Source: Mycolicibacterium hodleri (GTDB lineage Bacteria > Actinomycetota > Actinomycetes > Mycobacteriales > Mycobacteriaceae). From it: 64,000 nt of DNA. This document shows positions 8,089 through 16,746 of this stretch, piece by piece (position 1 is the first letter of the stretch; each line of letters starts with the position of its first letter). The notes beneath the pieces are model-generated. The model saw only the letters and a program-made list of their open reading frames with translations. It had not been told where the DNA came from and searched no databases. Where the stretch lies: contig NZ_RCZG01000009.1 of the NCBI RefSeq assembly GCF_006439015.1, positions 64,348 to 128,347 on the forward strand, given 5' to 3'. Position numbers and translations under genes: made by a program.

Positions 8089-9255
8089 GTGTCGCAGTTC
8101 TCCGCGCCTCGGTCGCCGCGTCCGGTCGGTCCTCCGTTGCCGCGCAAGGTCCGCAAGGTCGGCGCGCCACTCGGCGCCATCATCGCGATGGGCGTCGTCG
8201 CGGGCCTGTCGATCATCTTGCTGACTGCGGTCAATCCCGTAGGCACCTCCATCGGATTCGTGCTCGCCACCGTGGCGGTCGTCATCGTGCTGGTTGCTTA
8301 TGTGTGGCTGGACCGGTGGGAGCCGGAGCCACCCCGATTGCTGGTGTTCGCGTTCGCGTGGGGCGCCTCGGTGGCGATCGTGGTGTCGGTGATCCTCGAG
8401 CTGGTGTTCGGCTCGCTGCTGGCCACCGGTGGGGCGGCGACCGACGAGTTCGTGGGCCTCGCCGTCGTGGCGCCGATCGTCGAAGAGGCCGCCAAGGGCG
8501 CCTTTCTGCTGATCATGATGACCGGCAGGCGGCGCAACGAGCTCAACTCGCTGATGGACTGCCTCGTCTACGCCGGCATCACCGCAGCGGGCTTCGCGTG
8601 GCTGGAGAACATCGGATACATCGGGGGCGACGAATCGCTCGGCGGATCGCTCGTCACAGCAGGGCTGCGGCTGATCATGGGTCCCTTCGCTCACCCTCTC
8701 TTCACGACGATGACGGCGATAGGCGTCTACTTCGCCCTGAACCGCAGCGGCCTCCCCGCCAAGGCGGGCTGCGTGCTACTCGGTTACGCCGGCGCCGTAC
8801 TGATGCACGCCCTGTGGAACGGTTCGTCGTTCTTCGGCATCGAGACGTACTTCCTCGTCTACCTCCTCTGGATGGTGCCCGTCTTCGGCCTGGTGATCGC
8901 ACTGGCCATCGGCAGCCGGCGTCGGGAACAACGCATCGTCGCCGCCAAATTGCCCGGCATGGTGGCAGCCGGCGTGGTGACACCGAACGAAGCCACCTGG
9001 CTGGGCTCGATCCGCACCCGCAAGCAGGCGATCACCGAAGTGACCAGGTTCGCCGGGAAGCCAGGGGGAAAGGGCGTGAAGAACTTCGCAGCCGCGGTGA
9101 TCGAGCTGGCGTTCGTCAGGGACCGCATCGACAGAGGCTTCGGCGACCCGAGGGTGAACGCCCTTCTGAACGACGAGACGTACCAGGTCTATGCGGCCCG
9201 GGCCGCCGCCCCAGCGTTGCACTCCGTGGCCGCCTACCGGGCACCTCGTTCTTAG
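8089..9255 (+). CDS. PrsW-family intramembrane metalloprotease
   Basis: A 388-residue polytopic membrane protein with eight or so hydrophobic segments. It carries the PrsW/CAAX-type motifs: EEAAKG near residue 132, FAWLEN near 169, and later conserved histidines in FAHPLFT and MHALWNG. PrsW of Bacillus cuts anti-sigma factor RsiW; by analogy this protein may release a membrane-held regulator, but no anti-sigma gene is adjacent, so the substrate is unknown. The soluble C-terminal third (from about residue 285) is charged. It sits between rpsA and polA, which are neighbours in M. tuberculosis, so it is an insertion relative to that genome. Confidence 0.85.
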   Translation: MSQFSAPRSPRPVGPPLPRKVRKVGAPLGAIIAMGVVAGLSIILLTAVNPVGTSIGFVLATVAVVIVLVAYVWLDRWEPEPPRLLVFAFAWGASVAIVVSVILELVFGSLLATGGAATDEFVGLAVVAPIVEEAAKGAFLLIMMTGRRRNELNSLMDCLVYAGITAAGFAWLENIGYIGGDESLGGSLVTAGLRLIMGPFAHPLFTTMTAIGVYFALNRSGLPAKAGCVLLGYAGAVLMHALWNGSSFFGIETYFLVYLLWMVPVFGLVIALAIGSRRREQRIVAAKLPGMVAAGVVTPNEATWLGSIRTRKQAITEVTRFAGKPGGKGVKNFAAAVIELAFVRDRIDRGFGDPRVNALLNDETYQVYAARAAAPALHSVAAYRAPRS

Positions 9256-9259
9256 GCGG

Positions 9260-11956
9260 TCAGTGAGCTGCAGCGTCCCAGCTGCGCCCGTAACCGACCG
9301 ATACCTCCAGCGGCACGTCAAGCGGGTAGGCGCCGCCCATCTTGTCGCGCACCAACTCGTCGAGTTTGTCGCGCTCGCCCTCGGCAACCTCGAACAGCAG
9401 CTCGTCGTGGACCTGTAGAAGCATCCGAGACTGCAGCCCGGCGTCGCGGATCGCGGTGTCGGTGTTGATCATCGCCACCTTGATGATGTCCGCCGCACTG
9501 CCCTGAATGGGTGCGTTCAGTGCGGCCCTTTCGGCGGCCTCCCTGACATTGCGGTTGCTGCTGTCCAACTCGGGCAGATAGCGACGCCTTCCGAGAACCG
9601 TCGAGGTATAGCCATCCTTGCGGGCCTGGTCGACAACCGACTGCAGGTAGTCCCGCACCCCGCCGAAACGCGAGAAGTAGGCGTCCATCTGCACCTTGGC
9701 CTCCTCGGTGGAGATCTTCAGCTGGGCCGCCAGACCGTACGCACTCAATCCGTACGCCAACCCGTAGGACATGGCCTTGACCCGACGGCGAAGCTCGGCC
9801 GTCACCTCATCGATCGGAACGCCAAATGCCCTCGAGGCGACGAAGGAATGCAGGTCTTCACCGGTCTTGAAGGCCTCGATCAGCCCCTCGTCACCGGACA
9901 GGTGGGCCATGATCCGCATCTCGATCTGGCTGTAGTCCGCGGTCATCAGCTCGGTGTAACCAGCACCGACCACGAAGCCCTCGCGGATCTGTCGTCCCGC
10001 CTCGGTGCGGATCGGGATGTTCTGCAGGTTCGGCTCCGTGGAGGACAACCGCCCGGTCGCGGCGATGGTCTGATTGAACGTGGTGTGGATCCGTCCGTCG
10101 GAGCCCACCGCGTTGAGGAGCCCGTCGACGGTGACCTTGAGGCGGGTGGCGTCGCGATGGGCGAGCAGATGTTGCAGGAAGGGATGCCCGGTCTTGTCGA
10201 ACAGGCCCTGCAGTGCGTCGGCATCGGTGGTGTAGCCGGTCTTGGTGCGCTTGGTCTTCGGCATCTCCAGCTCGTCGAACAGGACGACCTGCAGCTGTTT
10301 CGGCGAGCCGAGGTTGATCTGCTTGCCGATCACCTCGTATGCGGCTTCGGCGGCGTTGCGGATCAGGGTCGCGAACTGACTCTGCAACTGACCGAGGAGG
10401 TCGAGGTCGACGGCGATCCCCGTCGCCTCCAGGTTGGCGAGCACCCGCTGCACCGGGAGCTCCATCTGATCCAGCAGCGCCGAGGAATCGATCCTCGCCA
10501 ACTCTTCGTCGAGTGCATTGGCGAGGTCGGCGACCGCGGACGCCCTGAGCAGCAGCGTCTGAACTGCCTGATCGTCGACGCCGTCCTCATCGTCGAGTAG
10601 CGAAAGCTGTTGCTGTTCGGTGTTTTCCGCGCGCAGTTCGCGTTTGAGATAGCGCACCGCCAGGTCGTCGAGGGCGAAGCTGCGTTGGCCCGGGCGCACC
10701 AGATAGGCGGCCAGCGCGGTGTCGGACGTGACGCCAGCCAGGTTCCAACCTCGGCCTGCGAGGTCGTGCATCGCAAGCTTGGCCTCGTGCAGTGACTTGG
10801 CCTGCCCCGAATCCGACAGCCAGGATGCCAGCGCCGACTCGTCGCCCTGCTCCAGGCTCGACGTGTCGAGGTAGCAGCCTTCCCCGTCTGCGGAGACGAT
10901 GGCAAGTGCCGTCGCGTCGGAGTCGAACGCCAGGTGGTTGCCCACCACGGCGAGACCGAATCGCTGTCCGGCGCTGTGCTCGGCGAGCCACGCGGCCAAT
11001 TGGCCACTCTCGAGAACTCCACCTCGCACGTCGAAGCCCTGCTCGACCTCGGGGTCCGCCGACGCGAGTGTCTCGAACAGTCGGTCGCGCAGGACCCGGA
11101 ATTCCAGGTCGTCGAACAGTCGGTGGATCTGGTCGCGGTCCCAGGGCATCATCCGCAGCGTGTCCGGCGTCTGAGGCAGTGGCACGTCCTTGACCAACTC
11201 GGTCAGGTCGCGATTGAGAATGACGTGAGAGAGGTTGGCGCGCAACGACTCTCCGACCTTACCTTTGACGGTGTCGACCTGGTCGACGAGCGCCTGCAGG
11301 GATCCGTACTCGATGATCCACTTGGATGCGGTCTTCTCCCCCACCCCGGGGATGCCGGGCAGGTTGTCACTGGGATCACCGCGCAGGGCCGCGAAGTCTG
11401 GGTACTGGGCCGGCGTCAGTCCGTACTTCTCGACGACGGCGTCAGGTGTGAACCGCGTGAGCTCGGACACGCCCTTACGTGGGTAGAGCACCGTCACGTC
11501 GGGGCTTACGAGCTGAAGCGCATCCCGATCGCCCGTGACGATGAGCACGCGATACCCCTCGGACTCGGCCTGGGTGGCCAGCGTCGCGATGATGTCGTCG
11601 GCCTCGAACCCCGCCTCGGCGAGGGCCGTGATGCCGAGGGCGACGAGCACTTCCTTGGTGATGTCGATTTGGCCGCGGAACTCGTCGGGCGTGGCCGAGC
11701 GGCCCGCCTTGTACTCCGGGTACTTCTCGGCGCGGAAGGTCTGGCGCGATACGTCGAAGGCTGCGGCGATGTGCGTCGGCTGCTCGTCGCGCAGCAGGTT
11801 GATCAGCATGGCGGTGAACCCGTATACCGCGTTGGTGGTGAGACCACCCTGGGTCTTGAAGTTCTCCGCGGGCAGGGCGTAAAAGGCGCGAAACGCCAGC
11901 GAATTGCCGTCCAACAGCATCAATGTGGGCTTGGTATCGGTCTTGGCTGGGCTCAC
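9260..11956 (-). CDS. polA: DNA polymerase I
   Basis: PolA fills repair gaps and replaces Okazaki primers. Residues 10-290 form the 5' nuclease (FDVSRQTFR, LRGDPSDNLPGIPGVGEKTA). The middle exonuclease-like domain lacks the acidic 3'-5' exonuclease motifs (the first reads LAVVGNHLAFDSD), as known for mycobacterial PolA, so it should not proofread. Residues from about 510 are the polymerase: motif A DYSQIEMRIMAHLSGD, O-helix RRRVKAMSYGLAYGL, motif C QVHDELLFEV. At 898 residues it has the usual length. The GTG start is followed by MSPAKTDTKPTLMLLDGNS. It converges on the PrsW gene with a 4-bp gap. Confidence 0.98.
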   Translation of the reverse strand: MSPAKTDTKPTLMLLDGNSLAFRAFYALPAENFKTQGGLTTNAVYGFTAMLINLLRDEQPTHIAAAFDVSRQTFRAEKYPEYKAGRSATPDEFRGQIDITKEVLVALGITALAEAGFEADDIIATLATQAESEGYRVLIVTGDRDALQLVSPDVTVLYPRKGVSELTRFTPDAVVEKYGLTPAQYPDFAALRGDPSDNLPGIPGVGEKTASKWIIEYGSLQALVDQVDTVKGKVGESLRANLSHVILNRDLTELVKDVPLPQTPDTLRMMPWDRDQIHRLFDDLEFRVLRDRLFETLASADPEVEQGFDVRGGVLESGQLAAWLAEHSAGQRFGLAVVGNHLAFDSDATALAIVSADGEGCYLDTSSLEQGDESALASWLSDSGQAKSLHEAKLAMHDLAGRGWNLAGVTSDTALAAYLVRPGQRSFALDDLAVRYLKRELRAENTEQQQLSLLDDEDGVDDQAVQTLLLRASAVADLANALDEELARIDSSALLDQMELPVQRVLANLEATGIAVDLDLLGQLQSQFATLIRNAAEAAYEVIGKQINLGSPKQLQVVLFDELEMPKTKRTKTGYTTDADALQGLFDKTGHPFLQHLLAHRDATRLKVTVDGLLNAVGSDGRIHTTFNQTIAATGRLSSTEPNLQNIPIRTEAGRQIREGFVVGAGYTELMTADYSQIEMRIMAHLSGDEGLIEAFKTGEDLHSFVASRAFGVPIDEVTAELRRRVKAMSYGLAYGLSAYGLAAQLKISTEEAKVQMDAYFSRFGGVRDYLQSVVDQARKDGYTSTVLGRRRYLPELDSSNRNVREAAERAALNAPIQGSAADIIKVAMINTDTAIRDAGLQSRMLLQVHDELLFEVAEGERDKLDELVRDKMGGAYPLDVPLEVSVGYGRSWDAAAH

Positions 11957-12107
11957 GCCCTCACTCTATTCACCCGGCCCGACATGACGGAGGTCCCGTG
12001 CCATCTGCACTAGGACGCGCGTCGCCGGGCTCGTCGGCCCGGTCGACTGCCAGGCCAGAGCGGGCGCCCTCGCGACCCGAAGACTGCTACACGTTGACCG
12101 CCGGTAA

Positions 12108-12127
12108 AACTGCAACACGTTTCAGTT
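12108..12127. promoter_or_regulatory. KstR-like operator
   Basis: AACTGCAACACGTTTCAGTT is a 20-bp imperfect palindrome (8 of 10 positions symmetric). Its core TGCAACACGTTTCA (12111-12124) fits the KstR consensus TNNAACNNGTTNNA exactly. It lies over the expected -35 region of the next promoter, 30 bp before the start codon, which suits repression. KstR is the TetR-type cholesterol-catabolism repressor of mycobacteria. Confidence 0.7.
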
Positions 12128-12144
12128 CACCCGCTTCGATCGCG

Positions 12145-12150
12145 TAGTCT
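12145..12150 (+). promoter_or_regulatory. -10 hexamer of the DUF35/thiolase operon
   Basis: TAGTCT ends 7 nt before the GTG start at 12158. Probably leaderless and controlled by the KstR-like site just upstream. Confidence 0.5.
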
Positions 12151-12157
12151 CAGCACC

Positions 12158-12610
12158 GTGCCAGGATCAACGGACGCCCAAGCGCAACTGCCGGCGATCG
12201 AGGGGTGGTTCGCCACCGACGACGCCGGAGTCCCTCATCTGATCGCCGGAAAGTGCACCCAGTGCGGCACCTACGTCTTTCCGCCTCGGGACAACGGCTG
12301 CCCAAATCCGGCCTGCGACGGTGACGCGCTCGAACAGGTGCCGCTGTCCCGCCGCGGGAAGGTGTGGAGTTACACCGAGAACCGGTATCCGCCACCGGCG
12401 CCCTACCCGGCCGCAGACCCCTTCGAGCCGTTCGCCATCGCCGCTGTCGAACTCGCCGACGAGGGCCTGATCATTCTGGGCAAGGTCGTCGACGGAACCC
12501 TTGCCGCCGATTTGAAGGTCGGCATGGAGATGGAGCTGACCACGATGCCGCTCTACACCGATGAGGACGGCTTCGTGCGGAGCGTCCACGCCTGGAGGAT
12601 CGCCGAATGA
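12158..12610 (+). CDS. DUF35 OB-fold protein with rubredoxin-like zinc ribbon (Rv1628c-like)
   Basis: A 150-residue protein. A zinc ribbon (KCTQCGTYVFPP ... CPNPAC, about residues 33-53) precedes an OB-fold half (KVWSYTENRYPPPAPY, FAIAAVELADEGLIILGKV). DUF35 proteins pair with lipid-transfer thiolases or CoA-ester hydratases and help channel acyl-CoA substrates. The gene overlaps the following thiolase by 4 bp, the arrangement seen for Rv1628c-Rv1627c. The KstR-like operator points to steroid or related lipid metabolism. Confidence 0.88.
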   Translation: MPGSTDAQAQLPAIEGWFATDDAGVPHLIAGKCTQCGTYVFPPRDNGCPNPACDGDALEQVPLSRRGKVWSYTENRYPPPAPYPAADPFEPFAIAAVELADEGLIILGKVVDGTLAADLKVGMEMELTTMPLYTDEDGFVRSVHAWRIAE

Positions 12611-13881
12611 CCGCGCCGGAAACATCCCCCGAGTCGCTCCGCACCGGCCCGCGGGAAACTTCCCCCGAGTCGCTCCGCTCCGGCCCGCCGGAACCGCTAT
12701 ACATTCTCGGCGCCGGCATGCACCCATGGGGAAAGTGGGGCCGCGACTTCACCGAGTACGGCGTCGTCGCCGCGCGAGCCGCTCTGGCCGAAGCCGGCCT
12801 CGACTGGCGTCAGATTCAGCTGGTGGCGGGCGCCGACACGATCCGCAACGGCTACCCCGGCTTCATCGCCGGGTCGACGTTCGCCCAGAAGCTGGGCTGG
12901 AACGGCGTCCCGGTCAGCTCGAGCTATGCCGCGTGTGCCAGCGGATCGCAGGCCCTGCAGAGCGCTCGCGCACACATCCTCGCGGGGTTCTGCGACGTCG
13001 CGCTCGTCATTGGCGCCGATACCACCCCGAAGGGTGCGTTCGCGCCGGTCGGTGGGGAGCGCAAGAATGATCCGGACTGGCAACGCTTCCACCTGATCGG
13101 GGCCATGAACCCGGTGTACTTCGCGCTGCTGGCCCGCCGTCGAATGGACCTCTACGGCGCGACATCGGAGGACTTCGCCAAGGTGAAGGTCAAGAACTCC
13201 CGCCACGGCCTGCAGAACCCGAATGCCCGCTACCGCAAGGAATCCGCGGTCGAGGATGTGCTCAACAGCCCGGTGGTGTCCGATCCTCTTCGGCAACTCG
13301 ACATCTGCGCCACCTCAGACGGCGCCGCGGCGCTCATCGTGGCCTCGAAGTCGTTCGCCGAGAAACACCTGGGCTCGCTCGATGGCGTGCCGTCCGTACG
13401 CGCGGTGTCCACCGTGACCCCGCGCTACCCGCAGCACCTGCCCGAGTTGCCGGACATCGCGACCGATTCCACCGCCGTCGTGCCCGCACCCGACCGGGTG
13501 TTCAAGGATCAGATTCTCGACGCCGCGTACGCCGAGGCGGGCATCGGACCCGATGATCTCAGTCTTGCCGAGGTGTACGACCTGTCGACGGCGCTCGAAC
13601 TGGACTGGTACGAGCACCTCGGTCTGTGCGCCAAGGGCGAAGCCGAGGAGCTTCTGCGCAGCGGCGCCACCGCCCTGGGGGGCCGCATTCCGGTCAACCC
13701 GTCGGGTGGTCTCGCGTGCTTCGGCGAAGCCATTCCAGCCCAGGCGATCGCGCAGGTCTGCGAGCTCACCTGGCAGTTGAAGGGCCAAGCCATCGGCAGG
13801 CAGGTCGAGGGCGCCACCGTCGGCGTCACCGCCAACCAGGGCCTCTTCGGCCACGGCTCGTCGGTCATCGTCGCCCGCTGA
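12607..13881 (+). CDS. Thiolase / lipid-transfer protein (SCP-x thiolase-like, Rv1627c-like)
   Basis: A 424-residue thiolase-fold enzyme of the non-specific lipid-transfer (SCP-x) group. The nucleophilic cysteine is in SSYAACASGSQAL (about residue 110). The family block SNPSGG-type loop appears as VNPSGGLACFG, followed by GQAIGRQVEGATVGVTANQG. Such proteins pair with DUF35 partners and act as retro-aldolases or thiolases on steroid side-chain CoA esters; the exact reaction here is inferred. Odd feature: the first 28 residues hold two copies of ETSPESLR(T/S)GP before the conserved PLYILGAGMHPWGKWG start. An internal start is not obvious. Confidence 0.88.
   Translation: MTAPETSPESLRTGPRETSPESLRSGPPEPLYILGAGMHPWGKWGRDFTEYGVVAARAALAEAGLDWRQIQLVAGADTIRNGYPGFIAGSTFAQKLGWNGVPVSSSYAACASGSQALQSARAHILAGFCDVALVIGADTTPKGAFAPVGGERKNDPDWQRFHLIGAMNPVYFALLARRRMDLYGATSEDFAKVKVKNSRHGLQNPNARYRKESAVEDVLNSPVVSDPLRQLDICATSDGAAALIVASKSFAEKHLGSLDGVPSVRAVSTVTPRYPQHLPELPDIATDSTAVVPAPDRVFKDQILDAAYAEAGIGPDDLSLAEVYDLSTALELDWYEHLGLCAKGEAEELLRSGATALGGRIPVNPSGGLACFGEAIPAQAIAQVCELTWQLKGQAIGRQVEGATVGVTANQGLFGHGSSVIVAR
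12619..12690 (+). repeat. Two 36-bp tandem copies inside the thiolase N-terminus
   Basis: Unit 1 is 12619-12654 and unit 2 is 12655-12690, differing at 3 of 36 positions. Each begins GAAAC(A/T)TCCCCCGAGTCGC. The period is 12 codons, so the frame is kept. Confidence 0.85.
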
Positions 13882-13901
13882 GCCGCCTCACCCGGCGTTT
13901 T

Positions 13902-13940
13902 GTGGAGCGTTTGCGGCGCTCAGCGCCGATTACACTCCAC
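13902..13940. terminator. Nested inverted repeat between converging operons
   Basis: Outer arms GTGGAG (13902-13907) and CTCCAC (13935-13940) enclose a tight CGGCGCT-C-AGCGCCG hairpin (13914-13928). It lies between the thiolase stop and the livF stop, so it can end transcription from both sides. No U-run. Confidence 0.6.
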
Positions 13941-13947
13941 CGAACCC

Positions 13948-14715
13948 TCAGGCGACGCCGAGGTAAGCCGCGCGAATACTGTCGTCTGCCAATAGCTCTC
14001 GCGCATTGCCAACCCGGGTGACCGAGCCAGTCTCGAGGATATAAGCGCGATCGGACCTACTCAGCGCCTGCTGGGCGTTCTGCTCAACCAGCAGCACAGT
14101 GGTGCCCTGCTTGTTGATCTCGGAGATGATTCTGAAGATCTGTGAAATGACCATCGGCGCGAGGCCCATCGATGGTTCGTCTAGCAGGAGCACCTGGGGC
14201 CGCGCCATCAGTGCCCGACCGATGGCGAGCATCTGCTGCTCGCCACCCGACAGCGTGCCACCGACCTGACTGCGCCGCTCGGCAAGGCGTGGAAACGTCT
14301 CCAACACCCAGTCGAACCGCTCACGGTGCTCGGCCTTGCTGGGGAACTTACGTCCGTAACAACCCATTTCGAGGTTTTCCACCACCGTCATCCCTGGGAA
14401 CACGCCACGTCCCTCCGGTGCCTGAATCAGCCCGTCGGTAACCCTGCGGTGCGCCTTGACCCGCGAAATGTCTTGACCGTCGAACCAGACCGAACCCGAG
14501 GTCAGCGGCCGTAGGCCAGAGATCGCGCGCATCATCGTGGTCTTGCCCGCACCGTTGGAACCCAGCAGGGTGACGAGCTCGCCTTCATGCACTTTCAGTG
14601 AAACCCCATGCAGCGCTTCAATTCTGCCGTAGTGCACGACGATGTCTCGAACCTCGAGCAGTACGGGACGCGGATCGGCGTCGGCTTTCTGGGTCGACTC
14701 AGCCGAGCTCGTCAT
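13948..14715 (-). CDS. livF: Branched-chain amino-acid ABC transporter ATPase (LivF type)
   Basis: A 255-residue ATPase of the high-affinity leucine/isoleucine/valine-type importer. It has Walker A GSNGAGKTT, signature LSGGEQQML and Walker B VLLLDEPSMGLAP, with the LivF-specific APEGRGVFPGMTVVENL block. The ATG at 14715 overlaps the livG stop by 17 bp. It is the last gene of the livKHMGF operon. The solute could be branched-chain amino acids, urea or a related small amide, which sequence alone does not settle. Confidence 0.92.
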   Translation of the reverse strand: MTSSAESTQKADADPRPVLLEVRDIVVHYGRIEALHGVSLKVHEGELVTLLGSNGAGKTTMMRAISGLRPLTSGSVWFDGQDISRVKAHRRVTDGLIQAPEGRGVFPGMTVVENLEMGCYGRKFPSKAEHRERFDWVLETFPRLAERRSQVGGTLSGGEQQMLAIGRALMARPQVLLLDEPSMGLAPMVISQIFRIISEINKQGTTVLLVEQNAQQALSRSDRAYILETGSVTRVGNARELLADDSIRAAYLGVA

Positions 14716-15541
14716 CGGGCACCCCCAGGTAGGCGGCGACGACCTTCGGGTCCTCGCGGATCTCGGCTGGCAAACCATCGGCGATCTTGCGCCCGAACTC
14801 GAGCACCACGATGCGGTCGGTCACACCCATCACCAGGCGCATGTCGTGTTCGATGAGCAACACGGTGTAGCCGTCGTCCCGGATCGCCTGAATCAGCTCG
14901 ATGAGTGCCGATTTCTCACTAGGGTTGAAGCCGGCGGCAGGCTCGTCAAGACAGAGCAGTTTGGGTTCGGTGGCCAATGCCCTGGCGATCTCGAGGCGAC
15001 GCTGATCTCCGTACGGAAGGTTCTTGGCCTTCTCCTCGGCACGCTCAGAGATGCCGACGAACTGCAGCAACGCGGCAGCCTTCTCGATCGCCGACTTCTC
15101 CTCGCGCCGGTGGCGCGGCGTGCGAAGCAGGGCTCCCGGTACCGACGTATCGTGCCGGGCGTCCGTACCAACGACGACGTTCTCCAGCGCCGTCATCTCA
15201 CCCCAGAGTCGGATGTTTTGAAAGGTCCTGGCGATGCCGCGCCGAGTGATCTGATGCCGCTTGATCTTTCCCAGCGTCGCACCGTCGAAGGTCACCGTCC
15301 CAGACGTGGGTCGGTAGACCCCGGTGATGGCGTTGAAGCACGTGGTCTTGCCTGCGCCATTCGGACCGATGAGCCCAAGGATCTCGCCACGCTTGATGTC
15401 GAACGTCACGCTGTCGAGCGCCGTCAGACCGCCGAACTTCACCGTGAGTTCTTGCGTTGCCAGCAGGGTTTTGCCCTCGGCCGCCTTCACCTCCCGGTGC
15501 AGCGCCGCCTTCTCCTCGTCGATTGCCGGCTGGTCAGTCAT
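14699..15541 (-). CDS. livG: Branched-chain amino-acid ABC transporter ATPase (LivG type)
   Basis: A 280-residue ATPase partner of LivF. Walker A GPNGAGKTT is near residue 52; the FQNIRLWGEMTALENV block is LivG-typical; Walker B reads LLCLDEPAAGFNP. The usual signature LSYGxQR appears as LPYGDQRRLEIARAL. The ATG overlaps the livM stop by 4 bp (ATGA), so translation is coupled. An earlier in-frame start would add over 170 unrelated residues and is rejected. Confidence 0.92.
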   Translation of the reverse strand: MTDQPAIDEEKAALHREVKAAEGKTLLATQELTVKFGGLTALDSVTFDIKRGEILGLIGPNGAGKTTCFNAITGVYRPTSGTVTFDGATLGKIKRHQITRRGIARTFQNIRLWGEMTALENVVVGTDARHDTSVPGALLRTPRHRREEKSAIEKAAALLQFVGISERAEEKAKNLPYGDQRRLEIARALATEPKLLCLDEPAAGFNPSEKSALIELIQAIRDDGYTVLLIEHDMRLVMGVTDRIVVLEFGRKIADGLPAEIREDPKVVAAYLGVPDDELG

Positions 15542-16746
15542 GCGGCCGCCTTCGAGTCGTCGGCCCCGCGCAACAGCTTGCGTGCAGACGAGGCGTACGC
15601 GAGGAGTTGTTGTCGCACCGGGAAGAGGCCCTGTGGCCGGAAGATCATCAACACCACCAACGCGAGCCCGAAGAAGAGGTACTTCAGGTCGCCGAGATTC
15701 ACCCCGAACACTTCCACACCGAGGAGCCGGTTGGGTAGGTAAACGATGATGAAGGCGCCGAAGATGACGCCCAACTTGTTGCCCTGCCCACCGAGTACGA
15801 CGGCAACCAGGAACAGCATCGAGTTGATGATGTTGAAGTTCGTCGGAGCGACGTACTGGACTTGACCGGCGTACAGCGCTCCGGAGAGGCCGCCGATCCC
15901 AGCACCGATCACGAAGGCCCACAGCTTGAAGCGGAACGTGTCGACGCCCATCACCTCCGCGGCGTCCTCGTCCTCCCTGATGGCCACCCAGGCGCGTCCG
16001 ACCCGACTGCGCTCGAGATTGCCGACCAGCAGCAGGATGCCGACCATGAGCACCAGCCCCAGCCAGAACCACCAGGTGCCGTAGTTGGCGTCACCCGTCG
16101 AGTTACCGCTCGAGAACACACCGTTGGGCACACGTTCGCTCGCCCCCAACCGTGGATAGGCGATCTGGTTGAGCCCTCTCGACCCATTGGTGATGTCGGA
16201 CAGGTTGTCGGCAAGCAATCGGATGATCTCGCCGAAGCCGAGCGTGACGATGGCGAGGTAGTCACCACGCAGCCGCAGCGTGGGCGTGCCGAGGATCAAC
16301 CCTGCGAGAGCGGTGACTGCCATCGCGATGGGCACGCAGGACAGCCACGCCCAGTCCTGGCTGAAGAACCCGTTGGCGCCGACCTTGTTCCACGGGCTGT
16401 CAGGACTCGTCAGCAGAGCGACGGTGTACGCCCCGACGGCGTAGAAGCCGACGTAACCCAGGTCGAGCAGACCGGCCTGTCCCACGACGACGTTGAGGCC
16501 GATGGCGATGATCGCGATCATCGCGAACTGAGCCATCACGCCGCCCAGACTGATTCCGGTCGTGGCAATCCACGGCGGGGGAAACAGTGGCAACAGCGCA
16601 AGGAGGCCGAAGCCGATGACTCCGAAGATCCACTTCTGTGGCCTGCTGAGTCCGTCCCACCGGTGCCGCAGACTGTCGCCAGGGGCCAGTAGTCGCTGCG
16701 CCATTGTCGAGGTCTCACGGGTTTTCGGTCCCGCCTGATGACTCAT
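15538..16746 (-). CDS. livM: Branched-chain amino-acid ABC transporter permease (LivM type)
   Basis: A 402-residue inner-membrane permease with about ten hydrophobic helices. The LivM signature VGQAGLLDLGYVGFYAVGAYT is present near residue 95 and the coupling loop reads SRVGRAWVAIREDEDAAEVMGV near residue 250. It forms the heterodimeric channel with LivH. The ATG overlaps the livH stop by 4 bp; a second ATG 14 codons in is also possible. The last 20 residues are charged and probably cytosolic. Confidence 0.92.
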   Translation of the reverse strand: MSHQAGPKTRETSTMAQRLLAPGDSLRHRWDGLSRPQKWIFGVIGFGLLALLPLFPPPWIATTGISLGGVMAQFAMIAIIAIGLNVVVGQAGLLDLGYVGFYAVGAYTVALLTSPDSPWNKVGANGFFSQDWAWLSCVPIAMAVTALAGLILGTPTLRLRGDYLAIVTLGFGEIIRLLADNLSDITNGSRGLNQIAYPRLGASERVPNGVFSSGNSTGDANYGTWWFWLGLVLMVGILLLVGNLERSRVGRAWVAIREDEDAAEVMGVDTFRFKLWAFVIGAGIGGLSGALYAGQVQYVAPTNFNIINSMLFLVAVVLGGQGNKLGVIFGAFIIVYLPNRLLGVEVFGVNLGDLKYLFFGLALVVLMIFRPQGLFPVRQQLLAYASSARKLLRGADDSKAAA

